Source: Spirochaetota bacterium (GTDB taxonomy: Bacteria; Spirochaetota; UBA4802; UB4802). Taken from it: a stretch of DNA of 9,649 nt. The stretch spans positions 1 through 9,649 of the forward strand of contig JAGYNX010000059.1 of assembly GCA_018399855.1 (NCBI GenBank), given 5' to 3'. Position 1 is the first letter of the stretch. Each line of letters begins with the position of its first letter. The notes beneath the pieces are model-generated. The model was not told the origin of the DNA, did not search any database, and worked only from the letters and a program-made list of their open reading frames with translations. Made by a program: the position numbers and the translations under genes. Positions 5,710 through 9,649 of the stretch are shown in pieces.

Positions 5710-6879
5710 ATGAAGCGTAACGTGGCAATTGTAGGCGGTGGGCAGACACATCATGCCGCGCGAAGGCAGGATGTAAGCCAGCCCGAAATGGTAAATGAAG
5801 CGGTACTGGCTGCCCTTAAAGATGCAAATATGACAATGGATGATATTGATGCTGTTTTACTGGGTAACATGGAATTTTTTGAAGGACAGCACATGACCGA
5901 CTGCTGGCTTGCAGACAGTACAGGGGCATTCGGGAAACCGGGGTTGAAGATAACCACCGGTGGAACGGTGGGGGCCACCATTATTGCAGCCGGCGCTCAT
6001 CACGTGGCAAGCGGGTTGTTCGACAGGGTTTTATGTATTGGGTTTGAGAAGCAGGAAGAGGGGGATACCAACGCCATTCTGAGTGGTGTTGCACATCCAC
6101 TCTTCGGACGCTCAATGGCGGGGGCGGCGATGGGCTTTTTCGCCATGCTTGGTTCTTCGTACATGGCAAACTTCGGCGCAACTGAAGAACATTCGGCCAT
6201 GGTGGCAGTAAAGGCACGCCAGAATGCCAGGAAGAACGAGTATGCTCACCTTAAGCTGAACATCAAGATCGAGGACGTCATGAACTCCAGGATGCTGGCA
6301 TACCCAATACGCATGCTGGACATGTGTCCCGCTTCAAACGGTGCCTGTGCCATGGTACTGGCGGATGAAAAAACGGCGAAGGACCGCTGTAAAAAACCGG
6401 TATGGCTTCGGGCCATGGAAACCGCACATAACGAGCAGTTCGTACTGGAATGGAGGGATACCTCTTCAACAGCCCCAAAGTTCTCGGATGTTGCCGCAAC
6501 CAGGGTGTACAAAAAGCTTGGCGTAAAAGATCCGGCAAGCTATTATGATGTCTTTGAAATTTATGAGCCTGCAACCTGGGCGGAGATACTCTGGTACGAG
6601 GATCTTCACCTGTGCAAAAAGGGTGAGGGCTTTAAGCTGATCGAGAAAGGAATAACCGAAATTGACGGGAGTATACCGGTGAACCCCTCGGGCGGGGTAT
6701 TGTCCACCAACTGTATTGGCGCGTCCGCCATGTTGCGTATATGGGAAGCAGCCCTGCAGATCAGGGGTGATGCCGGCGGGCACCAGGTGCCGCGTGACGT
6801 TCACAGGGCACTTGCCACCGGTTATGGTGGAACATGCTGGACCGTGGTGACATCGCTTTCGGACAGCCTGGAAGACTGA
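5710..6879 (+). CDS. Second SCP2-type thiolase homologue lacking the nucleophilic cysteine
   Basis: 389 residues from the ATG at 5710, which has GGAGG at 5699-5703. A longer in-frame start at 5653 would overlap the previous gene and lacks a ribosome site. Thiolase-family segments are MKRNVAIVGGGQTHH, VFEIYEPATWAEILWYEDLHLC (281-302), IPVNPSGGVLSTNCIGASAM (322-341), and the terminal ATGYGGTCWTVVTSL. The nucleophile region reads KITTGGTVGATI (80-91), with Gly84 where Cys is expected, and the GHP histidine motif is replaced by NCIGAS. It is distinct from the preceding homologue but clearly related, suggesting a heteromeric pair rather than a recent tandem copy. It is followed by two DUF35 genes, the usual partners of this thiolase subgroup. 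It could be a catalytic subunit using other residues or a structural subunit; the sequence alone does not decide. Confidence 0.8.
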   Translation: MKRNVAIVGGGQTHHAARRQDVSQPEMVNEAVLAALKDANMTMDDIDAVLLGNMEFFEGQHMTDCWLADSTGAFGKPGLKITTGGTVGATIIAAGAHHVASGLFDRVLCIGFEKQEEGDTNAILSGVAHPLFGRSMAGAAMGFFAMLGSSYMANFGATEEHSAMVAVKARQNARKNEYAHLKLNIKIEDVMNSRMLAYPIRMLDMCPASNGACAMVLADEKTAKDRCKKPVWLRAMETAHNEQFVLEWRDTSSTAPKFSDVAATRVYKKLGVKDPASYYDVFEIYEPATWAEILWYEDLHLCKKGEGFKLIEKGITEIDGSIPVNPSGGVLSTNCIGASAMLRIWEAALQIRGDAGGHQVPRDVHRALATGYGGTCWTVVTSLSDSLED

Positions 6880-6896
6880 GAGAGGAGGAATTTATC

Positions 6897-7379
6897 ATGA
6901 GCGAACAAACGGTTGATCAGGAATACATACATGTCCCAATACTTGTGGACGTTCCCTACAGGTTTGACGCGGGCAAATACATGACACGTTTCCTGGTGGA
7001 ATTACGTGATAACGAAAAGATATATGGCATAAAGTGCCCTTCGTGCAAACGGGTGATGATACCACCGCGAATAGTCTGTGCCAGGTGTCACGTGAAATGT
7101 GATGAATGGGTTGAACTTTCTAACGAGGGAACCCTGGAGGCATTTACCATCATGTACTTTCCCATGACAGACCCTACAACAGGAAAGCCGCATGACCCAC
7201 CTTTCAGTTACGGTTCAGTGAAGCTTGATGGTTGTGACGCTCCCATTGACCACATGCTGAACATAGAACCTGACATGAGTAAGATCAAGGTGGGGATGCG
7301 TTTCAGGGTGAAATTCAGACCCCGGGAAGAACGCAGGGGTGACCTTGCTGACATAGAATACTTTGATCCCATTGAATGA
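6897..7379 (+). CDS. DUF35 zinc-ribbon / OB-fold protein, partner of thiolase-like subunits (copy 1)
   Basis: 160 residues from the ATG at 6897, which has AGGAGG at 6883-6888. An in-frame upstream start at 6834 lies inside the previous gene and is rejected. An N-terminal extension leads into a four-cysteine zinc ribbon, KCPSCKRVMIPPRIVCARC, with Cys47, Cys50, Cys61 and Cys64. An OB-fold domain follows, with EGTLEAFTIMYFPM, PFSYGSVKLDG and KVGMRFRVKFRPREE. In archaeal thiolase/HMG-CoA synthase, BbsAB and Ltp2-ChsH2 complexes this domain binds a thiolase-fold enzyme and helps to position CoA substrates. It probably does the same with one of the two thiolase homologues just upstream. All four zinc ligands are intact. 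Confidence 0.88.
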   Translation: MSEQTVDQEYIHVPILVDVPYRFDAGKYMTRFLVELRDNEKIYGIKCPSCKRVMIPPRIVCARCHVKCDEWVELSNEGTLEAFTIMYFPMTDPTTGKPHDPPFSYGSVKLDGCDAPIDHMLNIEPDMSKIKVGMRFRVKFRPREERRGDLADIEYFDPIE

Positions 7380-7412
7380 CGGTAACCGCATTTTCATTTG
7401 AAGGAGAGAAAA

Positions 7413-7871
7413 ATGACTGATAACGCGCTCTGGCCTTTCGAGGTTGAACAACATATAACCGCGATGAGTAAATACTATGCCGGGAAGATCGGCAGCAGGT
7501 TTTATATCACCCTGCGTGACGAAGGTAAAATAATGGCGGTAAAATGTCCCCGGTGCGGGAAGGTGTACATGCCACCCAGGGAGACATGCGGTCCATGCTT
7601 TTACAACATGAAAGTTGATGACATGGTAGAAGTGGGTCCCGAAGGAGTAGTGGAAACATTTACGCAGGTACATTATAACGAACCTGTAATACCAAGGGAA
7701 GCTCCGTTCGTATATGCCGTCATTAAGCTGGATGGCGCGGATACCGGTATTACTCATTACCTGGGTGACGTAGATTACGAGAATATTTCTATCGGCATGA
7801 AGGTGACACCGGTACTTGAAAACGAAAGGCAGGGAAATATTCTCGATATAAAGCATTTTAAACCGGTGTGA
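7413..7871 (+). CDS. DUF35 zinc-ribbon / OB-fold protein (copy 2)
   Basis: 152 residues from the ATG at 7413, preceded by AAGGAG at 7401-7406. An in-frame TTG at 7398 lies upstream of that ribosome site and is rejected. The zinc ribbon KCPRCGKVYMPPRETCGPC carries Cys45, Cys48, Cys59 and Cys62. The OB-fold segment follows, with EGVVETFTQVHYNE, PFVYAVIKLDGAD and ISIGMKVTPVLENER. It is a clear paralogue of the preceding gene, sharing the G-K-Y/x-x-x-R-F-x-x-x-L-R-D lead-in and the ribbon layout, but is diverged throughout. Two different DUF35 proteins beside two different thiolase homologues suggest either two enzyme pairs or one hetero-oligomer. Confidence 0.88.
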   Translation: MTDNALWPFEVEQHITAMSKYYAGKIGSRFYITLRDEGKIMAVKCPRCGKVYMPPRETCGPCFYNMKVDDMVEVGPEGVVETFTQVHYNEPVIPREAPFVYAVIKLDGADTGITHYLGDVDYENISIGMKVTPVLENERQGNILDIKHFKPV

Positions 7872-7896
7872 GATTATTCTGGAAGGGTAACAAGAT

Positions 7897-8952
7897 ATGC
7901 AGGAAAAGGAAATTAAAAACTACCTGGCCTATTTCAGGGGAATACGGGGAGCCGAAAGGAACCCGTCAAACTTTCAACGAAGGGATGACGCCTCGCACAA
8001 GTACGAGGATTCCACGGAAGAATACTACGAGTGGTGGTACTTCGATGCCTCTTTCAGCAACGGGTATCACATGGTTATTACCTTTCATTACAGGAACATG
8101 TTCCTGAAACCAATGGTACCATCCCTGCAGTTTTTCATTTACGCGCCGGATGGGACAAGGATTGACAGGTACGAGTTGAGCGAACCATCAACGGTGTGGG
8201 CCAACCCTGATTACTGTGATGTTGCAATGGGTAAGAGCCGGGTAAAAGACATGGGTGATCACTACGAGCTGTATCTCAATATCAATGATGACGGGGCAAG
8301 GCTTACATTTACCAATAACGTCCCACCATGGAAACCCGGTACCGGCTACAACTACAAGAGCGAAGAGAAGGGCATGGTGGCAGGATGGGTGGTACCCGTA
8401 CCAAACGGTAACGTGAAGGGAGAATTGTTCTTCAAGGATGGATCCACCATCCCCGTTGAAGGACAGGGCTACCATGATCATAACTGGGGAAATTACCGCT
8501 GCCACAAGACATTCAGCGCGTGGTACTGGGGAAGAGTACATAACGAGAAATATACCGTTGATTACGGGTGGGTACTTCCAAGCCGGGATGATGGCACGGT
8601 GGTATCTCCACTTCTTATTGCCCGGGACAACGAGATCGTTCTATCAACTGACATGGTTAACGTGGATCTTGAGGATTTCAGGACTGATGAAAGCCTGGGT
8701 AAGTCGTACGCGGGGAAGATCATTTTGAGTACTGACACCCTTGGAGTTAAATTCAGGCTTGAAATTGATACAACCAGGGTAATTGAAACCATGAAATTGC
8801 CAAAGGTGGTTGACTGGGGACAGTACTATTTCCGTTTCCTGGCGGATTACAACATGTACGTGAGCATTGATGGCGTGGAAGATTCCGTGTCAGGGGAGAT
8901 GCTGCACGAATACGTACTACTTACGGATAACGTGGAGGGACAGAATGGCTGA
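7897..8952 (+). CDS. CrtC/AttH-type lipocalin-like protein (putative hydratase)
   Basis: 351 residues; the ATG at 7897 has GGAAGGG at 7881-7887. The protein carries hallmarks of the AttH / carotenoid 1,2-hydratase (CrtC) double-lipocalin family: YYEWWYFDASFSNGYHMV (43-60), a central VKGELFFKDG strand (173-182), GQGYHDHNWGNY (189-200) with the conserved Asp-His-x-Trp-Gly signature, and FSAWYWGRVHNEKYTVDYGW (206-225). CrtC members add water to an isolated isoprenoid double bond; many other members are uncharacterised. No signal peptide is apparent, so a cytoplasmic role beside the CoA enzymes is likely. It is followed, with an 8-base overlap, by a CrtI-type flavoprotein gene. A role in hydrating or cyclising an unsaturated catabolic substrate is plausible but inferred. 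Confidence 0.75.
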   Translation: MQEKEIKNYLAYFRGIRGAERNPSNFQRRDDASHKYEDSTEEYYEWWYFDASFSNGYHMVITFHYRNMFLKPMVPSLQFFIYAPDGTRIDRYELSEPSTVWANPDYCDVAMGKSRVKDMGDHYELYLNINDDGARLTFTNNVPPWKPGTGYNYKSEEKGMVAGWVVPVPNGNVKGELFFKDGSTIPVEGQGYHDHNWGNYRCHKTFSAWYWGRVHNEKYTVDYGWVLPSRDDGTVVSPLLIARDNEIVLSTDMVNVDLEDFRTDESLGKSYAGKIILSTDTLGVKFRLEIDTTRVIETMKLPKVVDWGQYYFRFLADYNMYVSIDGVEDSVSGEMLHEYVLLTDNVEGQNG

Positions 8953-9649
8953 TCAAAAACGCTTTGATGACATAGTTATCGGGGCAGGCGTTGGCGGACT
9001 TGCGGTTGCCACCCTGCTTGCGAAAGAAGGACATAAAGTACTGTTGCTTGAACAGACCGACAGGGTCGGCGGCAGGGCAATGTCGATAAAGGGAGAGGAA
9101 ATCGCGGATAAGGGATTGCAATGGTACAAGGATATACTGGCAACCCAGTATACCTACATCGCGGGGTCAGAGCCCGGGATCGAGACCATCATCGATAAGA
9201 GGATGCTTGACGATTACACGCTTGATATCGGGTACCATGCCATCAGCGCCAACGGGGCCGGCTACATGCTTGATTTCGAAGAGCTTATCGGTGGCGTTAA
9301 CGGCGTGAACAAGCATGGGGCGCAGTGGGGATCGTATTATCAGGGTAACATTTACACCGACATTGCCGGTAAAAACAAGGACCCGGAGCTGGTGCGAATC
9401 GCGAAAGAAGAAGGGATCCCTTACCTGGACTATTACGCTGAAGGCTACCTGTTGCCGGACGAAGAAATTGATAAGCTTGAAAAGGTTTCTTTCCAGGAGT
9501 GGGCAGAGAAGAAGGGGATAACAAAAAATGATATTATATTTAACCATCTTCACACGGTGAGTACGCTTTTTTCCACCATTAACAATCCCCGTGACATTTC
9601 AATGGGAGACATTTTCAGGTATTTCAAGAACGCCTTCGGGCCCAAGCTC
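8945..9649 (+). CDS. FAD-dependent oxidoreductase, CrtI/phytoene-desaturase-like, 3'-truncated by window edge
   Basis: The ATG at 8945 lies inside the end of the preceding gene (shared ATGGCTGA, 8945-8952) and the frame stays open for 235 codons to the edge of the window. The N-terminus is an FAD-binding Rossmann motif: DDIVIGAGVGGLAVATLLAKEG (8-29), with Gly13, Gly15 and Gly18, Glu36 ending the second strand, and DRVGGRA (39-45). LDIGYHAISANGAGYM follows, matching the F-D-x-G-x-H-x segment of the phytoene desaturase / amine oxidase superfamily. The family carries out desaturation, isomerisation or hydroxylation of hydrophobic substrates; CtmAB of anaerobic limonene degradation is a relative of this kind. 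The overlap suggests translational coupling with the CrtC-like gene. The C-terminal substrate domain is outside the window, so specificity is unknown. Confidence 0.85.
   Translation, partial: MADQKRFDDIVIGAGVGGLAVATLLAKEGHKVLLLEQTDRVGGRAMSIKGEEIADKGLQWYKDILATQYTYIAGSEPGIETIIDKRMLDDYTLDIGYHAISANGAGYMLDFEELIGGVNGVNKHGAQWGSYYQGNIYTDIAGKNKDPELVRIAKEEGIPYLDYYAEGYLLPDEEIDKLEKVSFQEWAEKKGITKNDIIFNHLHTVSTLFSTINNPRDISMGDIFRYFKNAFGPKL

Noticed and set aside
7215..7856. Reverse-strand open frame of 213 codons opposite the two DUF35 genes
   Set aside because: It spans two convincing forward genes and their gap, and no family resemblance was seen.
1..9649. Insertion sequences, CRISPR arrays, tRNA or rRNA genes
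   Set aside because: I saw no transposase motif, no regularly spaced direct repeats and no tRNA-like or rRNA-like conserved stretch on either strand.

Overview
The window looks like a catabolic acyl-CoA operon of a Gram-negative-type bacterium. Every supported gene lies on the + strand. Genes are tightly spaced with strong AGGAGG-like ribosome sites, and the cluster runs off the right edge. The mix of TetR control, short-chain beta-oxidation enzymes, SCP2-type thiolase homologues and zinc-ribbon/OB-fold (DUF35) partners is familiar from anaerobic degraders, for example in Desulfobacterota. No taxonomic marker is present, so the organism assignment is a weak inference.

Left region (1-924): the 3' part of a TetR-family regulator is cut by the left edge. 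It is followed by about 260 bases of decayed sequence. This still encodes a recognisable PAS-domain piece and, in another frame, the last residues of a response-regulator receiver domain, so it is probably the collapsed remnant of a hybrid sensor kinase. Next comes a promoter (TTGACA-N18-TATATT) whose -10 box is overlapped by a perfect inverted repeat with 16-base arms.

Operon (925-9649): a second, intact TetR regulator is followed by 3-hydroxyacyl-CoA dehydrogenase, enoyl-CoA hydratase and a catalytically complete thiolase, the three last steps of a beta-oxidation round. Two SCP2-thiolase homologues follow, both lacking the thiolase nucleophilic cysteine, then two paralogous DUF35 zinc-ribbon/OB-fold proteins. 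The final pair is a CrtC/AttH-type lipocalin-like protein and the N-terminal 235 residues of a CrtI/phytoene-desaturase-type flavoprotein, whose start overlaps the preceding gene by 8 bases.

How it may work together: the first three enzymes would oxidise an acyl-CoA to acetyl-CoA or propionyl-CoA. The two cysteine-less thiolase homologues with their DUF35 partners may form a BbsAB-like or Ltp2/ChsH2-like complex for C-C cleavage (retro-aldol or retro-Claisen) on an unusual CoA ester. The hydratase-like and desaturase-like proteins suggest the upstream substrate is an unsaturated, perhaps isoprenoid, alicyclic or steroid-like compound. That substrate assignment is inference.

Regulation: the 16-base dyad GAYTG-AYRART-CARTC occurs three times. 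One copy lies at the centre of the promoter palindrome, and one lies in each of the two gaps flanking the enoyl-CoA hydratase gene. This defines a likely local TetR operator.
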